A stretch of 64,000 bases of DNA from the NCBI RefSeq assembly GCF_036850765.1, contig NC_089495.1, positions 28,736,875 to 28,800,874 on the forward strand. The letters run 5' to 3'. This DNA is from Saccopteryx bilineata. Taxonomy: Eukaryota > Chordata > Mammalia > Chiroptera > Emballonuridae. A program made the translations under genes and the position numbers. The notes under the pieces were generated by a model, which searched no databases, was not told the DNA's origin, and was given only the letters and a program-made list of their open reading frames with translations. Below are positions 45,426 to 57,279 of the stretch, one piece after another (the stretch's first letter is position 1; every line of letters starts with the position of its first letter).

Positions 45426-47060
45426 TTTGCCAAGATTATTCATCTAGCTAATTGGTGAGTTAGGATTTGCATTCAGGCTATCTGACTCCAAGTCTTATAC
45501 CTTAACTGGTATACTCTACAATATCCTCTGTTTTTTTAGGAAATGTGTTTAGATTTTAGCAACTTACACAAAACCTCACTGTTCCATTAGATATGAAATG
45601 TGCATGTGTCTGTGTGTACTTTCTCTGAGTAATGCCTAATATCTTTTAGATTTAGTCCATTGTCTCTGGCTATGGACCAAGGAAAATTGATTCTAATTTA
45701 AATGTATCTAAATCACCCTAAAGGATTCCACTTTGGCAGGAATTGCTCACAAATATATGAATTTCTTTCCCTTTCATACTGAGTACACCACTGGGCTATA
45801 TTTCCTACTTACCTTAAAGTTAAGCAAGGCCATGTAGTTGAGTTCTGGCCGATAGAATACAGCTAGAAGTAATACACACCATTTCTAGGACTGGCCTCTG
45901 AATCTCCCATATAGTTCTGTAGACTCTCTTTCTGCTTGTCAGAAGGCTGGATACAGAGCATGAATTGGAAGATTCTAAAACCTAGGGAGATGGCAGAATG
46001 CAAAAGGCTTTGGCCCTGAATGACTATGTAGAGCACAGCCCCTGCTCTCTCCCCCAAGCCTGCTTTGCACCGTGACATGAGTGAAAAGCAGGCCTTAGTT
46101 GTAGTATGCCAACTGCAATGTGTTGTTTGTCGCAGCAGTTAGCCTATCTTGACTGATCTATTACTTTAGTTGATGAGATTCACAAAAGAAAACAAATCTG
46201 AGCTGTGTCTTTCTGCTTCTGTTCTATCCTCCACTGTCATATTGAGTGCAGGAGGGCTATGGAACCACCCATGAGCTCCCACAGTCAGGTTGAGTGAGAA
46301 GTCTATATCCAGTTGTTCAGGTATCAGAAAGGACAATGGATATTTAGTCATCTTAATAACATCAAAGAGCTTGTATAGTTCTTTGTAGTTGCAAAAAGAG
46401 CTTTCTCAATACATGATTTCATGTGATTAAACTGAATATGGACAAGAACCCCCATTTTATTGATGAAGAAGTTGAGGTTCCAATATAATAAATTTACCTG
46501 CACTAGGCTTTATACATTAAGAGTAAGGATTTGATTCATATCCATGTCTATAAACTAGATCCAGTGACTTACTAGAAGGTGGAGTGAGAGGCAGCAGGAG
46601 TCCCAAAGCCAAAGTTAAAGTTGCTCAGTATTGGTCTTGTTGCAGAAGCTCACGGTCCTGTCTGCTTGCTAGAAAAAAGACACACATCAAATGTGATGTT
46701 TTAAGCTTTCCAAAATAGTGTTATGTCTATCATATCATTTGAGCCTCATAATAGCCCTGTAAGGCAAGCTAGGCTGATAGACAAGGCCCCTTAGATAAGG
46801 GACCACAGGCTCTGATTTTCCATCTTGGAATTCACCAGCTGATTGACAAGAGGTGTTAAAAAGCAAAAACTAAGATGGTGAAGGGTGGCCATCACTGTCA
46901 GGCCTGCACATGCCTCATTGCTCTTGGGGTTGGAGATTTAGAAAATAATTCTCAGGACAGAAGATCATAAATCATTTCAGTGATGCAGTTCAAGAAAAAA
47001 ACAGACATTCCACACTGTGAGGAGTGATGGCAGAAGGTGTAAATAATGCCAGAGGCAGAG
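45426..47060. other. Non-genic stretch
   Basis: 45,416-45,500 resembles a MIR fragment. The remainder has short ORFs without domains. Confidence 0.4.
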
Positions 47061-47064
47061 ATGT

Positions 47065-47515
47065 AGTGGGCTGAACGGTGGCCACACCACCTCCTCATCT
47101 TCAGAACCAGGGAATAGAATATGACCTTACATGGCAAAAAGGTGATTACACTAAGGATCTTGAAAGAAGAAGCTTTTCCTGGCCTTTCGTGATGGACTCT
47201 AAGCGTAGTCATATGCTTCTTTCTAGGTGAGAGGCAGAGGGAGTTTTGAGACAGATGCACAGAAGAGAAGGTGATGTCCAGATGCAGCACAAGCCAAAGA
47301 ATGCTGACAGCCATCAGAGTCTGAAGGAGGCTAAGAAAAGGTCCTCCTGTCAGAGGTCCTCCATCAGAGTCTGAAAGAGGCTAGGAAAAGTCCTCCTGTT
47401 GAGCCTCCAAAAAGAGTGTGGCCTTGCTGACACCTTGATTTCAGACTCTTGTTTCCAGAACTGAGCAAAAATAAATTTATAGTGTTTCAAATTACCAAGT
47501 TTCTATATAATAATT
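47065..47515 (+). mobile_element. MaLR (MLT1-type) LTR with internal tandem duplication
   Basis: 'tagtgggctgaacggtggcc', 'gatatgacctta'-type text, 'gacaccttgatttcagactc' and 'aaaataaatttatagtgttt' mark an MLT1 LTR. A 40-bp segment (ccatcagagtctgaa...) occurs at about 47,311-47,350 and again at 47,360-47,399. Confidence 0.65.
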
Positions 47516-47753
47516 TGTAAGGCAGTTCTAGGAATTTCATATGGATGGGTTATATTATCATCTGAGGCAAATACAGAAAATCTGCAGAGAGGCTAACCCT
47601 CCCCTATATCCAGAATATGCAGGAAACAAGAGCAAGACCAAAAGGAAGTGAGACTTCAAATAGATGGCTCAGAAAAGAATTCCAAATCGAGTCCACTGTG
47701 AAACTACAATGGAGAGCAGAGAATGAGAACAAAAATTCTGGGTTACTCTAGAA

Positions 47754-47904
47754 CAGCGGTTCTCAACCTGTGGGTCATGACCCCGGCGGGAGTCGAAGGA
47801 CCAAAACACAGGGGTCGCCTAAAGCCATCGGAAAATTAGGCGACTCCTGTGTTTTGGTCGTTCGACCCCTGCCGGGGTCGCGACCCACAGATTAAGAACC
47901 GCTG
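47754..47904 (+). mobile_element. Palindromic SPIN-like hAT MITE, perfect 8-bp target duplication
   Basis: 151 bp bounded by cagcggttctcaacctgtgg and its near-exact inverse ...ttaagaaccgctg. The octamer CTCTAGAA is duplicated exactly (47,746-47,753 and 47,905-47,912). The inverted arms extend to about 65 bp (tgggtc.gacccc.gcggg; acacaggggtcgcctaa vs ttaggcgactcctgtgt), leaving almost no unique centre. The ends match my memory of SPIN hAT elements. Confidence 0.93.
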
Positions 47905-48090
47905 CTCTAGAAGGTCAGACAACTAACAGACCAGTGAGTAATGAACATAAATTATAAACAAAAGGTGGTTATAATCTCTACATCTTTCCCCCAAGGACAC
48001 ACCCCCTTTAATATCCTCTTCTGAAATTAGGGGAGAAATCTAGAAGTTAGAGATAAATCAGATTAACAGAAAAGAATTTTGAAATTAATT

Positions 48091-48091
<1 letters not shown>

Positions 48092-48124
<33 letters not shown>
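48092..48124 (+). repeat. (GT)n microsatellite
   Basis: About 16 GT units. Confidence 0.97.
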
Positions 48125-48126
<2 letters not shown>

Positions 48127-48309
48127 ACATTAGACACGTGCATTCCCTTCGCAGAAGCAGAACTGGGTGGCCAGGGCAGTATCTGGAGCAGAGAGAGCAT
48201 TAGCCCCTCCACGGTCTGTGCGGTGGAAGAGTGAAGGCATACTGCCCACAATGGCCAATCCAGAGGGAGAGACCACAGCATGAACCTTCCAATATAACCT
48301 CCCCAGGAG

Positions 48310-48316
48310 GGAAAAG

Positions 48317-48391
<75 letters not shown>
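48310..48391 (+). repeat. Poly(A) run followed by (TA)n
   Basis: About 40 A residues, one interruption near the start, then about 21 TA units. ORFs made of Lys/Ile/Tyr here are artefacts. The A run could be a retroposon tail, but no element was recognised upstream. Confidence 0.95.
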
Positions 48392-48393
<2 letters not shown>

Positions 48394-48395
<2 letters not shown>

Positions 48396-49940
48396 AAAAG
48401 GGCAGTACACAGTTTACCTAAAAACCAGTATTTCCTAAATCTCTCCACCTTTTCCCATGTGTTTTGGGAGGTATACTAAGCAGGGAACAATCACTGAAAT
48501 CAGACAAATTAAGTCCCAGCTCCAGTGCTTAGCTGTCTTTCATCAAGTTACTAAATTTGAGGCCCTATTTCCTCTTTGATAAGAAAAGCCAACGTCTATT
48601 TCACACAGTTTTAGAACTAAATAAATGATGTATGTAATTCTTTTAATATAGACACACAATCAGCTTTAGATCCTCTTGAATGTGATATTGGCTTCAACAT
48701 CCCGGAGAACCCAACTGGCATCTGAGATGCCGTCTTTAAACAAGGACTCAGAACTGACCCTGTTATTCTTAATCAGCAGCAATTACTTCCTTCGAAGTTT
48801 GTGCTCCTAATGCAAATCTAAAGTGATCCATCCACTTCCTAAAGCAGACCTCATAAACATATTTTCTTACTGACATATCTTGAATTTAAAACCATCTTTT
48901 CATTCGATGTCTTCATTAAATACATTTGCAAAGATCCCGCTAATCATGGCTAACCATTTATTTATTTATTTATATTTTAATCTCAAGGGGTTGCCATTAA
49001 GCAGTGAGAAGCTTCTGTCCAGGGACAATCAGCAAGTCAGGGGCAGAAGAAGTAGGACCACCAAGTCCAGAATTCACTCTGTGGCTGCCTCAGGCCCCTT
49101 CCTCCAAGCTTTCTTGTCACCAAGGGAACAGGCAAAGGCCTCAGCCCTCAGCTCTCTACTGCAAAGAGAAAAACACAACAAAATCACCTGCCTTTGCCTA
49201 CTGTCCCTTTTCATTTCATTAGGCCAGTGAAAAGCAGAACCAGAAAAAAAAAAACACACAATTTTTTTTTTAATTTTAATATTGTCAATTGTAATAAATT
49301 CAACTAAGTTTCACTAGCAAATTGCTCTCTGTTTGTTCAGGGAAATTAAGCTGTAGTCTTCAAATCTTACCTTAACTAGATGTTTGGTTTTGGAATAAGA
49401 CCGCAGTCTCTCGCGGACCTAATGAATTCTGCTGGCCACTAAAGACCTGCAGCCAAGCCAATGTTGCGCTAGGTGGGCTGTTTGATTCATTTATCTCTAG
49501 TGACTCACTTAATACAATATATAAACAAAAGGGGAAATGCCTTCTGAGGCGATGGAAGCATGTAATGGCATCAGACAAGATAGTCATAGCAAGTTTGTTG
49601 ACTCTTTCCCCAACTTAAATGGCAAACCAATTATCTCTGCAGAAACATGCAATTGAGATCGAAGTGTTATGCAAAGAGTTGAGATGAATAAAACTTTATT
49701 AAGTGGAGCGGAGTATTGGGTGACTCCAGATAGCTGAGTGTCAGGTGAAGGCAGCCAAATCTCAAAGGATGGGCTACTGGTCTCCAAGGAGTGCACTGGT
49801 TTCTTCCCAGAAGTTCCTGATCTGGGAGTGCCCTCTGTGCCTGCAGCCTGCAGGGACTGGCAGCCGTGAGTGGGTGTCCTGGTCATGTCTTTCCAGGTCA
49901 TAATGACAGCAGCAACATAATCAGTCCTCTTCACATTTGT
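48394..49940. other. Non-genic stretch
   Basis: ORFs at 48,880-49,230 and 49,584-50,048 have no domains (the latter runs into an LTR). Nothing named. Confidence 0.4.
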
Positions 49941-49945
49941 CGTTT

Positions 49946-50647
49946 TGTTGGTCAAATAAGTTTGTAAATATGATATATATATATATATGTTTGCTGGCTT
50001 ATAGTTTGTATTGGGTGTGGGGGATGGGCTATAATCAAGCCAGGTCATTATAGCCTAAGGCTTAGTTTTAAGACTAAATTTTTCTCCACACCCTTGACTA
50101 TTACATGATGTAGGGTTGTGCACTCTCATAAGGAATCCCATCATGCCTCAGATAAGTGACTTTGTATCGGAGACTTCCTTGTTTGTATATTGGATTAAAG
50201 GTTTTGATTTCTGCACTATAAAGTGGGGCAGACCAAGAGTTTGCTCTCTCTCGGTTCCTGAGATTAATATTAGATAGGAGAGCAGAGAAAGGCCACGTGG
50301 AGGAGGCCAGGAGAAGCAGCCAAGATGGTGGAGTGCTGAGGGAGAAGCCAGTTTGTGCAGAGTTTGTGCAGAGAGAAGGAGATAGGGAACAGAGGTGAAT
50401 AAGTCTGGTGAGCTAGAAACCTTTGATTCTAGGAAACTCGGATAAGTCAGTAGCTTTGTGAGCACTGAATGTGAGTGGGTTTTGGAGCCCAGAGTGTGTT
50501 TTTACTTGCCTGCCAGGTGCAAGTTAGGATTAAAGATGATGGCCCACTAGTTCTTGGCTCCATTGTTTCATTATTGTCTGTCCGAATCTAATGCAAACCT
50601 GCATGGGCCAGGTGGCTGTAATAGTGGCAGCAGCTACAGGCTTTACA
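49946..50647 (+). mobile_element. Solo LTR of the ERV-L/S-like lineage, plus strand (long-form LTR)
   Basis: 702 bp, tgttggtcaaataagtttgt...ggctttaca. A perfect 5-bp duplication CGTTT (49,941-49,945 and 50,648-50,652). TATA box (ctataaagtgggg, about 50,216) and an attaaa poly(A)-type hexamer (about 50,529). Its U3 resembles the young provirus LTR closely, but its R/U5 matches the other older LTRs, and it lies in the opposite orientation to them. Confidence 0.94.
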
Positions 50648-50652
50648 CGTTT

Positions 50653-52582
50653 CCAGGTTGGGAGAATCAAGGAAGTGCAGAAGAATCTAAACTCAAACCA
50701 CAAAGCCACAAGCTTATAAATATCTTCAACCTAAGAGGAAATAGTAGGAACATGTGGGCCAGTAGGACGACATAATTCTTCTCTGAAGTCAATTTCTGAC
50801 CATGCTTCTAGTTAAGAGAGCTTCAAAGGTGTCATCTGAGACAGAGATGTTGATAAACTCCTGAATCCAGCTGTCAGGTTCTGATTAGATTCCCTGCCTG
50901 TTTCTTCACTCCTGCTCTTACTAGTTCCAGTTCTGTTCCAGAACTCCCTGGCAGTCTTGCAGCTGCCTCCACCCACCCCCGCCCCGTTTTCCTCTTCTGA
51001 AGGAGTTTGAATAGCTTATCTTCTCTGCCAGAGAATCCTTCTCCTGAATAAGTCTTATTCATTCTGGCCTAGGGCTTTCTTTACTTACCGTCTTTGCCCT
51101 GCCCATGGCTGAGGGAAGTGCCATTCCATCTGCGTTACATTATTATCTTAAATTCTCTGAGTACTGTAGGTATGGTCCCCCTCCTCCAATCTGAGTCTCA
51201 TGAAAAGGGACACATTGACCATCAACTGCTATAGCTCTGGTACCTTACAAAATTTATGGTACATGTTCATTAAATATTTGTAGTCTGAGTGGGTATCACA
51301 GAAGTTATCTATAAGTATATATGTGTTTCAGCCCAGTGATGAGGGGTAGAGAAAAAATAAAAACCCAAACCACACGGCCGATGGTTTTAGCTCTTGAGCA
51401 CAGGCCATCTCTCCCCTTCTTGGTGGGCATTTGAACCTGTGAACTAGAGAAACCAAAGCAGCTCTCTGGTTGTTTTACTTGACTTAAAAAAAAAAATGAG
51501 AATCAGATCAGTGTACCTCCAAATCCTACAATTTCTAAAATACTTCTGCATTCTCAGTCCATCTGTCTGGGCTCATGGTGTCCCTTGCAACACACCTTTG
51601 CAGCTCTCTCCACACTTGGGTAGTTTTCTCAGTCTTGCTGGCTGGGTTCACTCACTAGGCTCAGCTCCGAAGTCTTGGACCTGGGCATTACTCTTTGGCT
51701 CAAGCTGAACATGCAAGATTTTCCCTTCATCAGGCTAATGAAGTAAAAGTCTTATGTCATCATTAGTGCTGGTGTTTATCCAAGCACAGCTAATATTGGT
51801 GTTGTTCCAGGTAGAATTAACCAAGCCCAGCCCCCAACCAGCCAGATGTTAGGCATTCCTTACTGATGTTAATGAATAATTCCCTTGGGTTTCACAAACA
51901 GCTGAGTCCACCAAATGAACTTCAAGGACCCAGAAGCAAGCTGCCTGCCTAACAAAGATTTGTCTTAGGAAGATACTGAGGCTTAGAATGTCTGGGCTGA
52001 AAGCAAGTAAGAGTGTCCTTTTCTGGGTAACAAACCACCATACTACTCTCAGCTGCCCAAAAAGCAAGAAAGGGTCACTTGGGGGCACGTTTCAAGCCCC
52101 TGGGTTTTGTAGGGAGTGTTCCTGTGCAGATTCCTCTGTCTTTCTGTGCCTGTCCCATAGGGGTTATGCATATGTGTGTTTATTTCCTCCCACTGGACCA
52201 TGAGTGCAAGGACTGTGCCTTTTCATCTCTATGTCTCTGGAATCAGGTAGAGAAATCTCCTAACTGTTGTATGAAAACAAACACTGGCAGATGTCTTCCC
52301 AGAGATGGTTTGCTTTACCTTCTAATTCCACTTGGCTCTTTCCTCACTCTCCATCAAGTAAAATGTATCCTCTCTAGACTCTCCATTTATATTTGATCAC
52401 TACTCTCATAGGAATTTGGTAATAAAGATAGAAACCATTTATAGAAAGGGCCAGACCTTGTGCTAAAAAAAAAAAAATGCATGCATTTTGAACAACCCAA
52501 TGAAAGTAGTGTATCTAGGTTTTAAAATACATGCTCAAGACTTGGGGTCTGGGTGGGGTTAGGGAGGGGAGGGGTTGTTTAA
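50653..52582. other. Non-genic stretch
   Basis: No coding region or named repeat supported; ORFs of 60-105 codons overlap on both strands without domains. Confidence 0.4.
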
Positions 52583-52592
52583 GTGATTTGCT

Positions 52593-52750
52593 GCCCTGGC
52601 TGGGTAGCTCAGTTGATTGGAGCATCAACCCAGCCCACCAAGGTTGTGGGTTTAATCCCTGGTATAATAAATACATAAATATGTGCAAAAACAAATGGAT
52701 GTTTCTTTCCCCCCTTCCACTCTCTCTTTCTAAAATTAATCAATAAAAAA
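52593..52750 (+). repeat. Diverged tRNA-derived SINE, with target duplication
   Basis: 'gccctggctgggtagctcag' head, B box 'tgggtttaatccc', then 'ggtataataaatacataaat' and a short C/T tail. A 10-bp duplication GTGATTTGCT lies at 52,583-52,592 and 52,760-52,769. It lacks the long body of the other SINEs, so it is a separate, older type. Confidence 0.85.
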
Positions 52751-52769
52751 AATGATTTGGTGATTTGCT

Positions 52770-54690
52770 TATAGTCATAGCACTAGACCAGAAAAGAATG
52801 GCTGGTGACACTGTCCATTCCACTAGTAGTTGGGTGACTATGCAACAGAAAATTACCCATCTACCTCACCGGAAAAAAAATGGGGCCAATGTCTGTAGTA
52901 CATACTCCTTGAGGTGTACCATCCCCATAGTAGAAGAATATGTAAATGATAAGCTTAAAATATTACAAGAAAGAATACAAGGGGCAAGGAGGATAAATGA
53001 GAGCCTTTCGGAATATTTTTTGGATTGTTAAAATAATGAAGACATTGAAGGGACTATCAAAACCATTGGCAGATGTTTTGTTATTACTCCTGGCTACTTT
53101 ATAGTTGATTTCCATTTACTCCACCACTCCCCTTACGCTAGCATGTTTTCAGGCTCTCAGTTTCAGTGAGATGCATGTAAATGTTTTTAATTAGTAGCAG
53201 ATAATATGGGTACTAAGAGGATTTTTCCCTCGGTGACTGCTCCTCAATCCAGATGTTCAGAGTCCTGTCAATAATGACTCAGCTATTGACTCCCTCCTCT
53301 TGGAACCCACCAGACCTAGAGATGAAGGGAACTTGGACTCCTGCATGGAAAAAGTGAGGCTCTATCAACTTGCCTCCCGCTATGCTGGAACATTCCTCCA
53401 CCCTGACAACTCCACGCAAGAGCACAGCACAACACCCTGACCCGACTCTGCCCATCCTCTCACTCAAGCCTCAGCTCCCACCTTGGTGTGAGGACAAGTA
53501 TGAGCATCCCAAAGGCCTGCTTCAGATTGTCTCCATTTCCTTTTCCTCTCTTACAGAGGCATGGCAGAAATCTCTATGCTTATTCTTTCTATTATCTCTT
53601 CCGTTTTATTCCCTTTCTCTCTGCCCAGCCTACAGTTTTCTTCTCTCTTTCTCTATTATCCCTGCAAAGAGTGACTAAAACTTTCAGTATACTCAGACTC
53701 AAATATTCAGTTGGAAGAAAAGTACATAGAAGGAAATAAATTTATAGTAGGATTTTCTGAAATAACCCTCATGGTTGGGGACACTTTCTGCATATAGATT
53801 CTTTCCGTGAGTCAAGGTCTTATTCATTTGTGCAAATTTGAGCCAGATAATCACAATAATAATAGACTCACATATTGAACACCCAACCCTGTACTTCAAG
53901 CACTACGTTGGGCTGGGTACTTCCCATGCAATATCTGTAGTTTAATGACCCTCTAAAGAAAATATGATCATCTCTATATAACCAGTGAAGAAACTGAGGC
54001 CCATTATCAATGTTGATTGATTTGCCTTACAGTTACACCTTTGGAGACAAGTTCACTTCTCTTTCCTTTGTCTAGGAAACAACCATTTATACTTGAAAGG
54101 GAAGAGGCGTGTTAGTGCACTTAGAATAGAGAGCTCCACACTTCTCCGGGTAATCTCTCAGGACAGCCTCTCTCCCGGAGACGTATGACTTCAGAGCCCC
54201 CAGGGCAATCAAAAATATACCCTACAGACTGTCACTCTGTGCCCTCCCATGCCAACCCTGCTCTATGTGATCCAACATAGAACATGATCAGATGTTTTCT
54301 GACAGATAAAATGCCATATTTTGAAAGCCTCCCTTTTGTGTTTGGTGTTTATACTTAACAGGCAGTTCTATCTCTTCTCTCAGCCCTTTCAAATCCTTAC
54401 ATTTCTAGTTTCAAATTGAGACATAGTTCATAACATTATATGGCATTTTGTAAGGATAAATGAAAAATCAAGGCATGCTTTCAAAGGAATGGTTTCCCAT
54501 TTGATCATAAGGAATGAAAGACATTAGATCTAAACTCCCTTTAAGACTAAATCTAACCCCAACTTGAAATGATCTACTTCACAGGGTCTTTTCCCTTTCT
54601 TTCCATGCCATCTGTATATTCTCAGGGGCTATAGGTAATCCTTTAACCTCCCTGTGCCCCCCCCCCCAGGGTCAAGGCCTAGAGCTGACA
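52770..54690. other. Non-genic stretch
   Basis: Short ORFs only; about 53,930-54,010 has a MIR-like 'gaagaaactgaggcccatta'. A C11 run lies at about 54,658-54,668. Confidence 0.4.
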
Positions 54691-54826
54691 ATACCTAGGG
54701 AGATTCTGGCAAAAGCAGAGTTGATGAGAAGGATCCCCCTAAACCTCCCTCCAGGAAATGAGAAAGATTCAGGGGTGGGAGAAACAGCTTACAGTTGGGC
54801 TGAGGGCTGAAGGCCAGGCCCACCTG

Positions 54827-54960
54827 AGCTGCCGGCTCCGAGCCTCCATGGCCCATGCACACAACACGGGGCTGGGCCTTGCCGTCCTGCCAGGGAATGT
54901 CGTCAGTGCTGCAGCTGTCCAAGGTGCGGGACCCTCGGGGAGAATGGACGAGGTGCCAGC
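54827..54960 (-). other. Candidate host exon on the minus strand (CpG-rich, donor-like end)
   Basis: The minus strand runs ...LDSCSTDDIPWQDGKAQP... and reaches GCAGCTCAG followed by GTGGGC, a good donor consensus at about 54,827/54,826. A pyrimidine-rich tract (ttctctgtctctatttttgc) precedes the region at about 54,965-54,985, as an acceptor would require. Nine or so CpGs lie within about 150 bp, unlike the flanks. The frame stays open for 98 codons (54,695-54,991). I do not recognise the protein, and a conserved non-coding element is an alternative. Confidence 0.3.
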
Positions 54961-55049
54961 GTGGCAAAAATAGAGACAGAGAACAAGGCAAGGACTGGAA
55001 GTTATTTAAGTTATTAATTTAAAGCAAATGATGTATATATTTTGACTGG

Positions 55050-55375
55050 TAGATTCAAAAGCAGCTGCCTGTGGAACTAGCCCAGTATAAGGCATTCAAG
55101 AGCATAGAGTTATAAAGAAAGGTTTGAAATATGCATTGCTTGCGATTATAGTTAACAATATAGTATTATATACTCGAATGTTGCTAAGATGGTAGATCTT
55201 CAATGTTCTCGCCACACACACAAAATAAAGAAATAATTATGTGACTTGGTGGAGGTGTTATCTATCCCTACGGTGGTAATTCTTTTGCAATATATAACTG
55301 TATCAAATAATCATGTAGTATATGTTAAATTTGTACAATATTATATGTCAATTATATCTCAAGGGAGCTTGGAAA
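55050..55375 (+). repeat. L1-like 3' end
   Basis: 'ttatagttaacaatatagta', 'tttgcaatatataactgtat' and 'atatgtcaattatatctcaa' form an ancient L1 3' UTR terminus on the plus strand. No ORF. Confidence 0.65.
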
Positions 55376-55431
55376 ATAACTAATTGTAATTAAATAGTTA
55401 ATATGTATTTCTGTAATCTCTTAATTAAATA

Positions 55432-55637
55432 CCGTATTTTTTGCTCCATAAGATGCACCTGACTGTAAGACACTCCCAGGGTTTTGAGGAAAATAAGAAA
55501 AAAAATATTCTGAACCAAATGGTGTGTTAAAATATTTAATAAAATACCATACTTTTTGCTCCATGAGACGCACGGGCATTTTCCCCTCCACTTTGAGGGG
55601 AAAAAAGTGCATCTTACGGAATGAAAAAATATGGTAT
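55432..55637 (+). mobile_element. Inverted-repeat DNA element with an internal copy of its own end
   Basis: Left end taccgtattttttgctccat(aagatgcac) is inverted at the right end (gtgcatcttacgg...aaaaatatggta). A third, direct copy of the end (taccatactttttgctccat) lies inside at about 55,546. TA dinucleotides border it. Mariner- or other TIR-type MITE; family not named. Confidence 0.6.
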
Positions 55638-55639
55638 AT

Positions 55640-56150
55640 CTTTTATTCCTTTCCCACCTGTGTCCTACTCTAGGTCATGGGGATGGCACATAGGCTGTGG
55701 GAAATTGTACAGCAGTACTGTTTATCCCCAACCCGTCTCTGTGTCGTTCTCTGCCTCACCCACACTCACACACATATGCACCTTCATAGGCACACCGCGG
55801 CGGCTGGGTCAGCACTATTAATGTGTACTGGATGACAGCGTCCCCGGTGTAGTAAGGGAGTTCCAGTGTCAAGCAGTGCTCTAGTTTGGGAAGTAATCAT
55901 TCAAAGTGTCTCCACCCATCTGAGCAAAAACACATTTCCAAGCACGCAAGTATATTTTTCATTTGCATCTTTTCATAACAAAGGCCCAAACAGTCATCCT
56001 AATAAAATGATGAGCACACGCCGAACGGACGTTCAGAGCCTCAGAGCTCCCTAGCGCTCCCAGCCAAGCTCTCGCACACCTCCACACACACACCCTGCAG
56101 TGTCCTCTGCCCACCTCTGTCCAGCCAATCGCCGGACTCAAATGCCCTCA
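55640..56150. other. Non-genic spacer
   Basis: Short ORFs without domains; nothing named. Confidence 0.35.
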
Positions 56151-56154
56151 GCCC

Positions 56155-57050
56155 CCTCTCTTGACTTTTCAGACTGTCAAGTCGCCAGCCGCCTCTGATC
56201 CCTGCCCTCCTTTTCCTACAAATTAAATTTCAACTTTTTGTAAACCTCCATGAAAATGACAAGCCAGTGCCAGGGCTGTCTTTTAATATACAAAAGCATA
56301 AATAATGCCATCCATCAGGTCTGTCACTCAGAAAGATAGATTGCTGGTTGTCCAGACCCCCAAATGACACCAAAGCCAAAGTTAGAAAGGGTCTCTTTTC
56401 TTTCCCGTAGTGGCTCTCTCACTGCCGAGCTCGCCGGCTCACTCTCTCTTTTATTTGCCGGACTGCTTGATTCTGATTAATGGTCCTGTCAGGGTGGGAT
56501 TCCACTTGCTCGGATAATGAGTCAAGAATGTATTCCCTGTCACAGGCGCAGCAGATGTCAGGGGCAGAAGGGCTCAGGGATGCCAGAAACAATATACAGT
56601 TTCTTCCTAGTCCCCTGACAGGCCAATATGCTGCACAAGGTCTAATTTATGTAGACAAAATGCAGGCGGGGCCACAGCAACCAGAAAACTGCCCCAGAAA
56701 TCCCGGCTACAATGCGGCTCACAAGCGGGGCCGGTGTGTCGGCTGGGCCGGCTGGCAGCGGGCTGGTAATGAACATCAGCCGGAAACTCAATAGTGCCGC
56801 CTCCCAAGGCCTGAACACACCGCGAGGCCCAGGACCCCTTTGACTTCATTAAACTGCACTTTATATCATTATGGGAAGAAATCAAACAGGGCAGAGGGCT
56901 TCTGTTTCCTTTAATGGCTTGATGAGGTTATTCTCCGTTGGGCATGGGCGTTATCATACCGGAGCTGCTGAAGGGTGCCTAGCAGTATCAGCTGAATAGC
57001 CGCTCCAGCCAGACGCTCTCTTTGCTTTGACGGGTCTAATTTGATCTCAG
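56155..57050. promoter_or_regulatory. Probable conserved non-coding block
   Basis: About 0.9 kb without repeats and with CpGs retained. It has several tight homeodomain- or MEIS/PBX-like motifs (ctgattaatggtcctgtcag, tctaatttatgtagac, tttaatggcttgatgagg, gacttcattaaactgc) and paired CTGTCA/TGACAG sites. No ORF looks coding (longest 104 codons, no domain). The pattern is typical of vertebrate developmental enhancers, but conservation cannot be tested here. Confidence 0.4.
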
Positions 57051-57228
57051 GAGTTTGTGTGCACTGACTAGACCTGAATCAGGGCCCCTTGTCATTCCAC
57101 TGGCACTTCAAGAAACAGAGCTGCTCCTTGGCCAAAACCTTGATGCTTGTGCTTGGTCTCAGCCCAAAGGTGGACACACTTGCATACAATCAACCTGTCC
57201 ACACAAATTTTGTGCATATGCATGTATT

Positions 57229-57230
<2 letters not shown>

Positions 57231-57270
<40 letters not shown>
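57231..57270 (+). repeat. (CT)n microsatellite
   Basis: About 19 CT/TC units with one TTTC interruption at the start. Confidence 0.95.
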
Positions 57271-57272
<2 letters not shown>

Positions 57273-57279
57273 AGAAAAA

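Noticed and set aside
48090..48479. Three long ORFs of Ile/Tyr, Phe or Lys
   Set aside because: Artefacts of the (GT)n, A40 and (TA)n tracts.
49584..50048. 154-codon minus-strand ORF
   Set aside because: Crosses from unique DNA into a solo LTR against its orientation; no domain.
52765..53031. 88-codon ORF with Lys/Glu-rich end
   Set aside because: Begins next to a SINE target site; no family resemblance or transcript signals.
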